Position numbers and translations under genes: made by a program. The notes under the pieces are model-generated. The model saw only the letters and a program-made list of their open reading frames with translations, did not search any database and was not told where the DNA came from. From Clostridia bacterium (GTDB taxonomy: Bacteria; Bacillota; Clostridia; Christensenellales; Borkfalkiaceae), in NCBI GenBank assembly GCA_029055875.1, contig JAIDCJ010000020.1, positions 1 through 64,000 on the forward strand: DNA of 64,000 nt, in the 5' to 3' direction. Positions 1 through 8,950 of the stretch are shown one piece after another; within the stretch, counting starts at the first letter, position 1, and every line of letters begins with the position of its first letter.

Positions 1-77
1 CGAACACAGAAGTTAAGCTCTCTTACGCCCAAAGTACTTGCCCTAACAGGCCGGGAGGATAGGTAGTTGCCACCTTT
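1..77 (+). rRNA. rrf: 5S ribosomal RNA, 3' part
   Basis: The first bases (cgaacacagaagttaagctc) match the conserved core of bacterial 5S rRNA, and the 3' arm follows. The 5' portion lies outside the window. The tRNA-Asn gene begins four bases later, so this is the distal end of an rRNA operon read rightwards. The exact 3' end is approximate because its pairing partner is not in view. Confidence 0.9.
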
Positions 78-80
78 TAT

Positions 81-156
81 TGCCCCTTAGCTCAGTCGGT
101 AGAGCATGCGGCTGTTAACCGCAGTGTCGACAGTTCGAGTCTGCCAGGGGCAGCCA
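81..156 (+). tRNA. tRNA-Asn(GTT)
   Basis: Full cloverleaf: acceptor arms TGCCCCT and AGGGGCA, D-arm GCTCAGTCGGTAGAGC, anticodon loop CTGTTAA (anticodon GTT), T-loop TTCGAGT, discriminator G and encoded CCA. It follows 5S rRNA by a few bases and is probably cotranscribed with the rRNA operon. Confidence 0.95.
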
Positions 157-158
157 AA

Positions 159-187
159 AATAACACTCCGTCGGAGTGTTATTTTTT
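159..187 (+). terminator. Terminator of the rRNA/tRNA operon
   Basis: Perfect inverted repeat AATAACACTCCG / CGGAGTGTTATT with a one-base centre, running into a T-rich tract. It ends the 5S-tRNA-Asn transcript. Confidence 0.85.
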
Positions 188-225
188 ATATGTTTTATTT
201 AAAACAAACGATTTCCCAAGAATTG

Positions 226-234
226 TGATATAAT
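226..234 (+). promoter_or_regulatory. Extended -10 promoter, start codon 6 nt downstream
   Basis: TGA-TATAAT forms an extended -10 element (TGn at 226-228, hexamer 229-234). No good -35 is visible. The ATG at 241 lies six bases after the hexamer, so transcription should start at or next to the start codon. Confidence 0.6.
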
Positions 235-240
235 AAAATT

Positions 241-1065
241 ATGAAGAATAAAGTAAAAGCCGTATTGAAACAAGAACTCGTCTGGGCCTACGTCGGCATA
301 TTTGTTTGTTTCGTGTTTACAGCCTGCGGTGTGGGTTTCATTATAACCGGAATTCGCGGTGGTGCGTTTGACGCGATTGGTCCGGCAATTTGCCTATGCG
401 TGTTGGTTTTAGCTTTTTGGGGTTTTGCAATCTTCCTGTTTGTTCAGTGCATGAAAAGACTTGTACCGTACTATCAAAGTCTGAAAGCATTAAAATGCGG
501 AATAGAAGATACAGCAACGATATGTGATTATTCGTCGAGGGCAATCAAGCATCACGGCAAGAGCAATTTGGCGTGGAATTATCACACTTTTTATTCCTTA
601 AAATTGCGATTTTTTGATGATGACGGAAAAGAAGTGCTGTATAAAACGGCATATAATTATAATCAGGAACAATTCAAGCAACTTCAAACCATGACAGAAA
701 TTAAGATTAAAAGATATAAAAAGACGGCAGTCATTCTTGAAGAATTTGAAGATCCGCTGGACTATGATTTTTCTGAATTGCCTAAAAAACTGAGAATCAA
801 GTCAATTTTAGTCGTTATTTTGGCGTACGTTTCTCTTGCGCTCATGATTGCCGGCATAACTTGTCTTTGTATTTTTGAATATACAAAGTGGGCGCTCGGT
901 ATATTCATAAGCGGAATTGTATTGATACTGATTAGCGCGATATTGAAGACCTTTATTTATTACGAAACGGAAAAGTTTGTTAAAAATGTACTTCCAAATA
1001 TTCGCAAAGCGCATAAAAAACAAAGATGGAAGGAAAAAGAAGAGCACAGAAAAAATAATCGTTAG
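241..1065 (+). CDS. Membrane protein of unknown function, possibly DUF3592-like
   Basis: 274 residues. Two hydrophobic segments (about 14-36 and 44-68) come first, then a soluble middle domain (about 75-180) with a DDDGKEVLY stretch. Two more hydrophobic segments (about 190-213 and 218-240) and a strongly basic tail follow. The 'membrane pair, beta-rich domain, membrane pair' layout resembles DUF3592-type proteins, and the protein at 8951 looks similar; this is inference only. No Shine-Dalgarno precedes the ATG, which sits right after a -10 box. The gene is A+T-richer than most of the window. It stands alone between two terminators. Confidence 0.75.
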   Translation: MKNKVKAVLKQELVWAYVGIFVCFVFTACGVGFIITGIRGGAFDAIGPAICLCVLVLAFWGFAIFLFVQCMKRLVPYYQSLKALKCGIEDTATICDYSSRAIKHHGKSNLAWNYHTFYSLKLRFFDDDGKEVLYKTAYNYNQEQFKQLQTMTEIKIKRYKKTAVILEEFEDPLDYDFSELPKKLRIKSILVVILAYVSLALMIAGITCLCIFEYTKWALGIFISGIVLILISAILKTFIYYETEKFVKNVLPNIRKAHKKQRWKEKEEHRKNNR

Positions 1066-1077
1066 CAACGGGTTGAG

Positions 1078-1112
1078 GCACGGATACCAAAAATGGTAAC
1101 CGTGCTTTTTAC
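1078..1112 (+). terminator. Intrinsic terminator
   Basis: GCACGG-a-TACC / GGTA-a-CCGTGC hairpin followed by a T tract, just after the membrane protein gene. Confidence 0.75.
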
Positions 1113-1127
1113 TTTTTTATTGTTTTA

Positions 1128-1136
1128 TGTTATAAT
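1128..1136 (+). promoter_or_regulatory. Extended -10 promoter of comFC
   Basis: TGT-TATAAT with the hexamer at 1131-1136. The ATG at 1149 is 12 nt downstream, leaving at most a few bases of leader and no Shine-Dalgarno. Confidence 0.6.
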
Positions 1137-1148
1137 CGGATTATTCTT

Positions 1149-1949
1149 ATGAACAAATTCGTGGATACAATTAAAAAGTTTTTCAAGAAGATTGCCGATT
1201 TTATAAACGGATATGACGATACGCATAATTTCACCTGCGATATTTGCGGACGCGAAGTATTTGAGAATGAGCGCGTATGCGATAAATGCAAAAAAGAGCT
1301 GCCGTATATCGGAGATAAACGCTGTCCGCTGTGCGGGAGAAAAGTAAGCGAAGCAGGCGTTTGCCTCGAATGCAAGCAAAAGCCGCTCAGTGTGGAAAAG
1401 GTGCGTTCCGTATTTACGCACGAGGGCGAGGCGGCGCGGCTTGTCGTCCGCTATAAAAAGGGAAACCGCTATTTGTACCGAACCTTGGCGGAGCTTTCCG
1501 AGCCGCTTTTGATAAAAGAGTTCCCCGATTGCGATTTGGTTACCTGCGTGCCCATGACGGACAAAGCGCGGAAGAAACGAGGATACAATCAGTCGAAACT
1601 GCTTGCCGAGGAGCTTGCAATGCGGAGCGGAAAACTCTACCAAGATACGGCGGTCAAACAGCACGAAACGAACGCGCAGAAAACGCTTGGGCGGGATGAG
1701 CGCGAGAAGAATCTGAAAGGGTGCTTTCATATCGTTGACCGCAAGGCGGTGAAAGGGAAAACCGTGCTTATTGTGGACGATACGCTCACCACGGGTTCCA
1801 CCGTTTCCGAGCTCGCAAACGCATTGAAGCGGGCGGGCGCAAAGACCGTTTATGCGCTCACCGTAACGAGCGTGGAATACAAAGACGCGTTCGGTAAACC
1901 GCCGAAAAAAGGAAAACCCCCACACCATGTCCGCGAAAAACGCTTATAA
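1149..1949 (+). CDS. comFC: ComF-family phosphoribosyltransferase-like protein
   Basis: 266 residues. The N-terminal zinc-ribbon region has four CxxC pairs (CDICG, CDKC, CPLCG, CLEC; about residues 28-80). A phosphoribosyltransferase-fold domain follows, with the PRPP-binding loop VLIVDDTLTTGST near residue 210. ComFC/GntX proteins are associated with DNA uptake and the recycling of imported DNA. Here the helicase partner comFA is absent, so a role in transformation is only inferred. Length and motif order are normal for the family. The gene is monocistronic and flanked by terminators. Confidence 0.9.
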   Translation: MNKFVDTIKKFFKKIADFINGYDDTHNFTCDICGREVFENERVCDKCKKELPYIGDKRCPLCGRKVSEAGVCLECKQKPLSVEKVRSVFTHEGEAARLVVRYKKGNRYLYRTLAELSEPLLIKEFPDCDLVTCVPMTDKARKKRGYNQSKLLAEELAMRSGKLYQDTAVKQHETNAQKTLGRDEREKNLKGCFHIVDRKAVKGKTVLIVDDTLTTGSTVSELANALKRAGAKTVYALTVTSVEYKDAFGKPPKKGKPPHHVREKRL

Positions 1950-1957
1950 ACATGAAA

Positions 1958-1990
1958 AAAGCCCCGCCGTTTCAAACGGCGGGGCTGATA
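1958..1990. terminator. Bidirectional terminator between comFC and the ABC exporter
   Basis: AGCCCCGCCGTTT / AAACGGCGGGGCT with a run of A on the left and T-rich sequence on the right. It can serve comFC (+) and the ABC gene ending at 2002 (-). Confidence 0.85.
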
Positions 1991-2001
1991 TTTTATTTGC
2001 T

Positions 2002-3795
2002 TCAAGCGGCGAACTGACTGTTGTAAAGTTCGGCGTAGAAGCCCTTCTTGGCAAGTAGCTCCTTATGGTTGCCCTGTTCGATAATGTCGCCGTCCTTCAT
2101 GACGAGAATGACGTCGGCATTGCGAATGGTGGAAAGGCGGTGCGCAATCACGAATGACGTTCTGCCCTCGGTCAGGCGATCCATTGCCGATTGAATGACG
2201 AGCTCCGTTCGCGTATCGACGGAAGAGGTCGCCTCGTCGAGAATGAGAAGGGGCGCGTCCTTGATCATGGCGCGGGCAATCGTAAGCTGTTGCTTCTGCC
2301 CTTCCGAAAGGTTGAGCGAGTCGTCGAGCCGCGTATCGTAGCCCTGCGGAAGCGTTTCGATAAAGTGCTTCAAGCCGACCGCCTCGCACGCGCGCGCGAG
2401 CTCTGCGTCGGTGACGCCCTCTTTGTTATAAATCAGATTTTCACGAATGGTGCCGTTGAACAGCCAGGTGTCCTGCAAAATCATGTCGAACAGATCGTGA
2501 ACGTCTTCCCGCTTCATGTCCTTGGTGGATACGCCGTCGATGAGAATTTCGCCGTCGTCCACCTCGTAGAAGCGCATGAGTAGATTGACGATCGTCGTTT
2601 TTCCCGCGCCCGTGGGGCCGACGATTGCCACTTTTTGTCCTTTCTCTAAGCGAGCCGAGAAATCGTGAATAATCGTCTTGTCGGGCAAATAGCCGAATTT
2701 TACGTTTCTGAATTCCACGTCGCCGCGCACGGTATCGAGCTTCGCGGTTTTGCCATCTTCGGCATCCATTTCCTTTGCGTCGAGGATTTCAAACACGCGC
2801 TTGCTTGCCGCGGACGCCTGTTGTAGAGAGGTCATAGACTGCGCGAAGGTGGAGAGGGGCTGCGAGAACAGCTTTGCGTAAATGACGAACGCCATAATGG
2901 TGCCGAGCGTGACGGCGGCGCTTCCGCCGATAACGAGGGACACGCCGACGACGAAAATTAAAACGTAGGTGAGATTTCCGACAAAGGTCATAATGGGCAT
3001 CATGAGCCCCGAAAGACATTGCGATTTCCAGTTGCTGTCGTAAAGCTTTTTGTTGGTATCTTCAAACTTTTGCGTTTCGTTGTTTTTTGCGCCGAACGCA
3101 CGCACGATATTGTGATTGGTGTAAACCTCTTCGATATGTCCGTTGATGTAGCCAAGATCGCGCTGTTTGCGGTTGAAGTACTTTTGCGAAACCTTGAGAA
3201 CGAGGAACATGAACAGGAATCCGACGACGGAAGTGCCGATAGTGACCGCCGCAAGAACGGCGTTCACCATGAACATTTTTACAATCACGCCGAGGAAGAG
3301 CACGAGCGCACTCAGAAGGTTTGCGATACTCGAAGAAAGCGTCTGGCTGATCGTGTCCACGTCGTTCGTTACGCGGGAGAGGGTATCGCCCTTGGTCGTC
3401 ATATCGAAGAACCGCAGGGGCAGCTTGTTGATTTTTTGGGAGATATCACCGCGGAGGCGTTTGGAGGTGTGCTGGGTGAGGGTGGCGGTAATAAACTGCT
3501 GTGCATAGCTGAGCACCGCGCCCGCTCCGTAGAGAATAACGAGCGTGATGCCGATATCGAACACGGCGTCCATGTCCACGCCCGTGATGAGTCCGCCGCT
3601 GATTTCGTCCGTCATTTTATTGATGTACTCGGGGCCGATAATCGTCGTTACCGCACCGCCTGCCGCAAAGAGGAGCGCAACCAATATCGCGGGCAGGTAA
3701 CGCTTACAGTAGACGATAATCTTTTTCAGCGCGCCGAAATCCGCTTTTTCTCTTTTGCCTGATGCGTTCATCATTCTATTCATAGGTCCGGGCAT
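2002..3795 (-). CDS. ABC exporter half-transporter, canonical ATPase subunit
   Basis: 597 residues from the ATG at 3795, chosen because an AGGAGG lies just upstream. An N-terminal six-helix exporter membrane domain (about 25-320) precedes an ATPase domain. The ATPase has Walker A GPTGAGKTT, signature LSEGQ, Walker B LLILDEATSSVD with the catalytic Glu, and an H-loop histidine (IAHRLS). The signature departs from LSGGQ. The neighbour at 3797 ends one base before this start, so the two are cotranscribed and probably form a heterodimeric multidrug-type exporter. The substrate cannot be read from sequence. Confidence 0.93.
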   Translation of the reverse strand: MPGPMNRMMNASGKREKADFGALKKIIVYCKRYLPAILVALLFAAGGAVTTIIGPEYINKMTDEISGGLITGVDMDAVFDIGITLVILYGAGAVLSYAQQFITATLTQHTSKRLRGDISQKINKLPLRFFDMTTKGDTLSRVTNDVDTISQTLSSSIANLLSALVLFLGVIVKMFMVNAVLAAVTIGTSVVGFLFMFLVLKVSQKYFNRKQRDLGYINGHIEEVYTNHNIVRAFGAKNNETQKFEDTNKKLYDSNWKSQCLSGLMMPIMTFVGNLTYVLIFVVGVSLVIGGSAAVTLGTIMAFVIYAKLFSQPLSTFAQSMTSLQQASAASKRVFEILDAKEMDAEDGKTAKLDTVRGDVEFRNVKFGYLPDKTIIHDFSARLEKGQKVAIVGPTGAGKTTIVNLLMRFYEVDDGEILIDGVSTKDMKREDVHDLFDMILQDTWLFNGTIRENLIYNKEGVTDAELARACEAVGLKHFIETLPQGYDTRLDDSLNLSEGQKQQLTIARAMIKDAPLLILDEATSSVDTRTELVIQSAMDRLTEGRTSFVIAHRLSTIRNADVILVMKDGDIIEQGNHKELLAKKGFYAELYNSQFAA

Positions 3796-3796
3796 A

Positions 3797-5608
3797 TTAC
3801 AGTTCCTCCTTTGAAAGCTGCGAGAGCGCAATTTCCCGATAGACGGGACAGGTTTCGAGCAGTTCTTCATGCTTTCCGATTCCCGCGATACCGCCGCCGT
3901 CGAGCACTAAAATTTGGTCGGCGTTCTTGATGGTACCGATACGCTGTGCTACGATAATCTTCGTCGTGTCCTTGAGGTTTTCGCTGAGCGCCTTGCGCAC
4001 GAGCATATCCGTCTTATAGTCGAGCGCGGAGAAGGTATCGTCGAAAATCATAATTTCCGAATTCTTATACACCGCACGCGCGATGGAAAGGCGTTGTTTC
4101 TGCCCGCCCGAGAAGTTCGTTCCGCCCTGCGCAACCTTGGAGTGAATGCCCTCTTCGAGGTCGTTCACGAACTCCGCCTGCGCAATGGAGAGCGCGCGTT
4201 GGACTTGTTCCTCGTCCGCTTCCTCGCTTCCGTACGCGACGTTCGATTGAATGTCGCCGGAGAATAGAATCGCTTTCTGCGGCGCAACGGAGACCATTTT
4301 TTCAAGCTGCGCTTCGGGATATTCCTTCACGTTCACGCCGTCAATGAGCACCTCGCCGTCGCCCGCGTCATAGAAGCGGGGAATGAGGTTAATGAGCGAG
4401 GTTTTGCCCGTACCCGTTGCGCCGATAATGGCGAACGTCTGCCCCTTTTCAATCGTGAAATTCAAGTGGTTCAGGCACGGCGTACCCTCGTTGGAATAGC
4501 CGAACGAAACGTCTTTGAACTCGATTCTTCCCGACTCCTGTTTTTCCACGGGTTGGTCTTTATAGAGAATGCTCGGTTTGGTATTGAGCACCTCGCTCAC
4601 GCGCCGCGCCGAAACCATAGCGCGCGGCAGGATTGCGAAGATCATGACGAGAAGAATAAACGCCATAACTACCTGCATTGCGTACTGCGCGAACGCGGTC
4701 ATGTTGCCTATCGTCTGCGCCCGCGCAAGATACTCTGCATTCGCTTGCAAAAGAGCGGGGTCGAATGCACCGTCCGCACCGATAAACGTTGTAGGGTCGG
4801 GCGCGGGAAGATTGTTAATGAGAATGGCACCGATCCAGAAAATGGCGAGCGTCAGCGCGTTCATGCACAGGGAAATGAGCGGCATCATCATGCCCATGGT
4901 GCGCGAAGTCATTAAATGGTTTTTGGTGATTTGCCGATTGACTTGATCGAACTTTTCTTCCTGATACGCTTCCGCGTTGAACGCGCGCACCACGCGCACG
5001 CCTGATAGGTTTTCGCGCGTGACGTCGTTTAAGTTATCCGTGAGAAGCTGAATCTTTTTGAATCTCGGCATACAGGTGCCCACTAAAACCGCCATGACGA
5101 TAATCATCGCGCATACGGTAATGAGCGTCGCCGCAGTCCATTCGATGCTCGTCACGGAAATTTTGCACAGCGCCCAAATAGCAAGAATGGGTGCTTTAAT
5201 GATTACCTGCAAGCCCATTGCAATGAGCGTTTGGATTTGCGTTAAGTCGTTGGTCGTTCTTGTGATAAGGCTCGGTGTGGAGAACTTGTCAATCTCCGCA
5301 TTCGAGAAGCCGAGAATGGTATCGAACAGCTTGGAACGCAGCGTTTTTACGAGGTTTGCCGCAACCTGTGCGCCGAAGAAGCTGCACACGAGCGAAGCGG
5401 CAAGACTTCCGAACGCGCACGCAAGCATCATGCCGCCGTTCTTCCATACCGCGGACATGGTAGGCGCGCCGCCCGTCACCGCCTCTGCAAGCTTGGCGGT
5501 ATAGTCGGGCATGGTGAGGTCTAACCATACCTGCAACACGATAAGCCCCAAGCAGAGAACGATATAACACCAGTCTCTCTTTTTTAGATTTTTGAATACC
5601 GTAATCAA
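3797..5608 (-). CDS. ABC exporter half-transporter, degenerate ATPase subunit
   Basis: 603 residues from a TTG start at 5608 with GAGGAG upstream. It has the six-helix exporter membrane domain and an ATPase domain with Walker A GATGTGKTS and intact signature FSGGQ. Walker B reads IMIFDDTFSALD, so Asp replaces the catalytic Glu, and the H-loop reads VAQRIG, so Gln replaces His. These are the hallmarks of the degenerate-site subunit in heterodimeric exporters of the TM287/288 or LmrCD type. It is the first gene of a two-gene operon behind a consensus promoter. Confidence 0.93.
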   Translation of the reverse strand: MITVFKNLKKRDWCYIVLCLGLIVLQVWLDLTMPDYTAKLAEAVTGGAPTMSAVWKNGGMMLACAFGSLAASLVCSFFGAQVAANLVKTLRSKLFDTILGFSNAEIDKFSTPSLITRTTNDLTQIQTLIAMGLQVIIKAPILAIWALCKISVTSIEWTAATLITVCAMIIVMAVLVGTCMPRFKKIQLLTDNLNDVTRENLSGVRVVRAFNAEAYQEEKFDQVNRQITKNHLMTSRTMGMMMPLISLCMNALTLAIFWIGAILINNLPAPDPTTFIGADGAFDPALLQANAEYLARAQTIGNMTAFAQYAMQVVMAFILLVMIFAILPRAMVSARRVSEVLNTKPSILYKDQPVEKQESGRIEFKDVSFGYSNEGTPCLNHLNFTIEKGQTFAIIGATGTGKTSLINLIPRFYDAGDGEVLIDGVNVKEYPEAQLEKMVSVAPQKAILFSGDIQSNVAYGSEEADEEQVQRALSIAQAEFVNDLEEGIHSKVAQGGTNFSGGQKQRLSIARAVYKNSEIMIFDDTFSALDYKTDMLVRKALSENLKDTTKIIVAQRIGTIKNADQILVLDGGGIAGIGKHEELLETCPVYREIALSQLSKEEL

Positions 5609-5636
5609 TGTTTTTGTACTCCTCTATACCGTTAGA

Positions 5637-5665
5637 TTATATGGCGGCGGCGGAAATTTTGTCAA
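5637..5665 (-). promoter_or_regulatory. Sigma-A promoter of the ABC exporter operon
   Basis: On the minus strand, TTGACA (5660-5665), a 17-base spacer, then TATAAT (5637-5642). This is a perfect consensus match pointing at the TTG start at 5608. Confidence 0.85.
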
Positions 5666-5711
5666 AGAATTGAGCGGGGTAATTTATCTTTTCACAAGAT
5701 TTTCATTCATC

Positions 5712-5740
5712 TTGACGGGCGGCGGCATTTTTGCTACAAT
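5712..5740 (+). promoter_or_regulatory. Sigma-A promoter of the choloylglycine hydrolase gene
   Basis: TTGACG (5712-5717), a 17-base spacer, TACAAT (5735-5740), then AGAGGTG ahead of the ATG at 5759. It is divergent from the ABC operon promoter, with about 46 bp between the two -35 boxes. Confidence 0.8.
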
Positions 5741-5758
5741 AGAAAAAGAGGTGAAAAA

Positions 5759-6733
5759 ATGTGTACGGCAGCAACTTACAGCACGAAAGACTTTTATTTC
5801 GGGCGCACGCTCGACTATGAATTTTCCTATCAAGAAGAAGTGACGGTTATGCCGCGGAATTTCCCGCTTCCGCTCCGCGACGGGGAAGCTCTGAAAAACC
5901 ACTATGCCATAATCGGCATGGCGTTCGTGCAGGAGATTCCGCTGTATTACGACGCAGTCAACGAAAAAGGGCTCTGCATGGCGGGGCTCAACTTCGTGGG
6001 GAACGCGCATTATAACGACGCGGTTCCCGATAAAATTAATATTGCGCAGTTCGAGCTCATTCCGTATATCCTTGGCAAGTGCGCGTCGGTCGACGAGGCG
6101 GTGAAGCTGCTTGCGAACATGAATATTACGAACCGTCCGTATAGCGACAAGCTGCCCGTAGCGCAGCTGCATTGGATCATTGCCGATAAAAATCGGGCGG
6201 TAGTTTTGGAAAACGTGAGAGGCGGCATGAAGATTTACGAAAACCCCGCGGGCGTGCTCACCAACAACCCGCCCTTTGACGAGCAGATGTTTCACTTGAA
6301 TAATTATATGGGCTTATCACCCCGCCAGCCGAAGAATACGTTCTCGGAAAAGCTTCCGCTCTCGGCGTACAGCCGCGGCATGGGTGCCTTGGGACTGCCC
6401 GGAGATCTTTCTTCGCAGTCGCGTTTCGTAAGGGTTGCATTTACGAAAATGAACGCCGTTTCGGGGGAATCGGAAGAGGAGAGCGTCAACCAGTTTTTCC
6501 ATATCCTCGGCTCGGTGGAGCAACAACGCGGGTGCTGTATCGTGGGCGAATCGGAATACGAAATTACGATATATACCTCCTGCTGTAATGCCGATAAGGG
6601 AATCTATTACTACACGACTTACGAAAACCACAGCATTACGGCGGTAGACATGCACGCGGAAAATCTCGACGGAAACGCACTTGCGCGGTATCCGATCGTC
6701 CGCAGCGAACGGATAACGTTCTGTAACCGCTGA
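5759..6733 (+). CDS. Choloylglycine hydrolase family protein (bile salt hydrolase / penicillin V acylase type)
   Basis: 324 residues, the normal family length. Cys2 directly after the initiator Met is the N-terminal nucleophile exposed by Met removal. Other expected active-site residues are visible: Arg16 and Asp19 in FGRTLDY, Asn82 in the GLNFVGNAHY block, Asn169/170 in VLTNNP, and Arg222/225 in SRFVRV. The family hydrolyses conjugated bile salts or penicillin V, and the sequence alone does not settle which. No signal peptide is seen, so it should be cytoplasmic. It has its own promoter and terminator and is divergent from a multidrug-type ABC exporter. Confidence 0.9.
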   Translation: MCTAATYSTKDFYFGRTLDYEFSYQEEVTVMPRNFPLPLRDGEALKNHYAIIGMAFVQEIPLYYDAVNEKGLCMAGLNFVGNAHYNDAVPDKINIAQFELIPYILGKCASVDEAVKLLANMNITNRPYSDKLPVAQLHWIIADKNRAVVLENVRGGMKIYENPAGVLTNNPPFDEQMFHLNNYMGLSPRQPKNTFSEKLPLSAYSRGMGALGLPGDLSSQSRFVRVAFTKMNAVSGESEEESVNQFFHILGSVEQQRGCCIVGESEYEITIYTSCCNADKGIYYYTTYENHSITAVDMHAENLDGNALARYPIVRSERITFCNR

Positions 6734-6748
6734 AAAAGAAATCAAAAA

Positions 6749-6775
6749 GCCCCGCAAATAAGCGGGACTTTTTTC
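6749..6775 (+). terminator. Intrinsic terminator
   Basis: CCCGC / GCGGG hairpin followed by a T-rich tract after the hydrolase gene. Confidence 0.75.
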
Positions 6776-6811
6776 TTTGGTGTATCTTGTGTATGCTGAT
6801 TGATTACAAAG

Positions 6812-7420
6812 TTAAAATTCGTTATATTCTTCGAGATTCAACATTGCAAGTTTGCCATAGGCGTTTCCAATATGCGGGTTGCAATATAGTCTATTCTTGT
6901 CTGAGTCTACCGTCCAATCTTCGCTACAAATTGTTAACATGATTGCATTTTTTGGGTCTTTGGAATTATTGCGCATAAATTTCCGCAAACCTATTTGCTC
7001 TACAAACTTATTAAATTTATTTATAGTAAAATATTTGGGCAAGTCCTTTAATTTTGCTTCATATTCTTTGACTTGTTCTTCTGTGATATTCAAAAAATAA
7101 TTGTGCGGATAACACGGATATAGTGGTGGAAGATTATCGAACTTTTGCTTTTTGTCCGGATTTTCTGCAAAAAAATTTTCTATTTCCAAAAGTTTTTCTT
7201 CGCTTACTTTTTTGCACCATCCTACGTGACACATCTTAGTGTCTACCATAAACTTCATTTTAGGTGTAAAACCCTTTCTTAAAAAAAGTTGGTAGCCAAT
7301 AGGGTTCCTTTCACGGTAACATTCTTTTATATAGTCGACTCTAAAATAGCCCTTAAAATATTCGCTTTCAATCCAGTTGCCGACCTCTATTCCTTTCAAA
7401 TCAAAAACGTCAATTTCCAT
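6812..7420 (-). CDS. Hypothetical protein, A+T-rich orphan
   Basis: 202 residues (MEIDVFDLKG...). No family is recognised. The protein is rich in Lys, Glu, Phe and Tyr, lacks signal or membrane segments, and should be cytoplasmic. Base use is clearly more A+T-rich than its neighbours, and it sits between the bsh terminator and a repeat/tRNA region, which suggests acquisition. The start at 7420 is chosen because a TTGACA-17-TATACT promoter ends six bases before this ATG and no Shine-Dalgarno is present. An upstream in-frame start would lie inside the promoter. Confidence 0.7.
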   Translation of the reverse strand: MEIDVFDLKGIEVGNWIESEYFKGYFRVDYIKECYRERNPIGYQLFLRKGFTPKMKFMVDTKMCHVGWCKKVSEEKLLEIENFFAENPDKKQKFDNLPPLYPCYPHNYFLNITEEQVKEYEAKLKDLPKYFTINKFNKFVEQIGLRKFMRNNSKDPKNAIMLTICSEDWTVDSDKNRLYCNPHIGNAYGKLAMLNLEEYNEF

Positions 7421-7426
7421 AGATTT

Positions 7427-7455
7427 AGTATATATTAAAAATAAAAAAATGTCAA
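7427..7455 (-). promoter_or_regulatory. Promoter of the A+T-rich orphan gene, leaderless geometry
   Basis: Minus strand: TTGACA (7450-7455), a 17-base spacer, TATACT (7427-7432). The ATG at 7420-7418 is six bases after the -10 box, so the predicted RNA starts at the start codon. Confidence 0.75.
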
Positions 7456-7527
7456 ACGGCACCGTGGCGAGGCCGCTTCGCGGCAAGCCGCTACTTTGCA
7501 CTTTGTGCTCGTGCCGACAAGTCGGGG

Positions 7528-7552
7528 TGTGCCGCCTATGGCGGGGCGAACT
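7528..7552. repeat. G+C-rich hairpin repeat, copy 1
   Basis: A 25-base unit containing the palindrome CCGCCtatGGCGG. An identical unit lies at 7653-7677 and a related one at about 17552-17572. It is preceded by GCACTTTGTGCTCGTGCCG, a second small hairpin also found (one base different) at 17540-17558. The units look like a short dispersed noncoding repeat. Confidence 0.7.
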
Positions 7553-7576
7553 GTGAGTTCGACTTCTAACAAGTTT

Positions 7577-7619
7577 ACCAAAAGGAAAAAGCCCGTAAAG
7601 GGCTTTTTTCCTTTTGGTG
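7577..7619. terminator. Long bidirectional terminator between the repeat copies
   Basis: ACCAAAAGGAAAAAGCCC / GGGCTTTTTTCCTTTTGGT, a near-perfect 18-bp stem with T runs usable on both strands. It probably ends the tRNA-Arg transcript coming from the right. Confidence 0.75.
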
Positions 7620-7652
7620 CACTCGGCGAGGCAACTGCGCCCCTACGGGGCT

Positions 7653-7677
7653 TGTGCCGCCTATGGCGGGGCGAACT
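7653..7677. repeat. G+C-rich hairpin repeat, copy 2
   Basis: Exact 25-base copy of 7528-7552. It ends about six bases from the CCA end of the tRNA-Arg gene. Confidence 0.7.
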
Positions 7678-7682
7678 ATTTT

Positions 7683-7758
7683 TGGTGTGTCCGCCGGGGC
7701 TCGAACCCGGACCGGGAGCGTCGGAGGCTCTAATGGTATCCAATTCCACCACGGGCAC
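7683..7758 (-). tRNA. tRNA-Arg(CCG)
   Basis: Minus-strand cloverleaf of 76 nt with encoded CCA. Acceptor arms are GTGCCCG and CGGACAC, the anticodon loop CTCCGAC gives anticodon CCG (Arg), and the T-arm is CCGGG-TTCGAGC-CCCGG. Two pairs are imperfect: C4 opposite A69 in the acceptor stem and A27 opposite C43 in the anticodon stem. The variable loop has four bases. It is probably functional, but the mismatches are unusual. Confidence 0.8.
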
Positions 7759-7804
7759 ATATTTTCTAACGCAGTTCATTATAACATAAACTCATAGAAA
7801 ATGC

Positions 7805-8949
<1,145 letters not shown>

Positions 8950-8950
8950 C

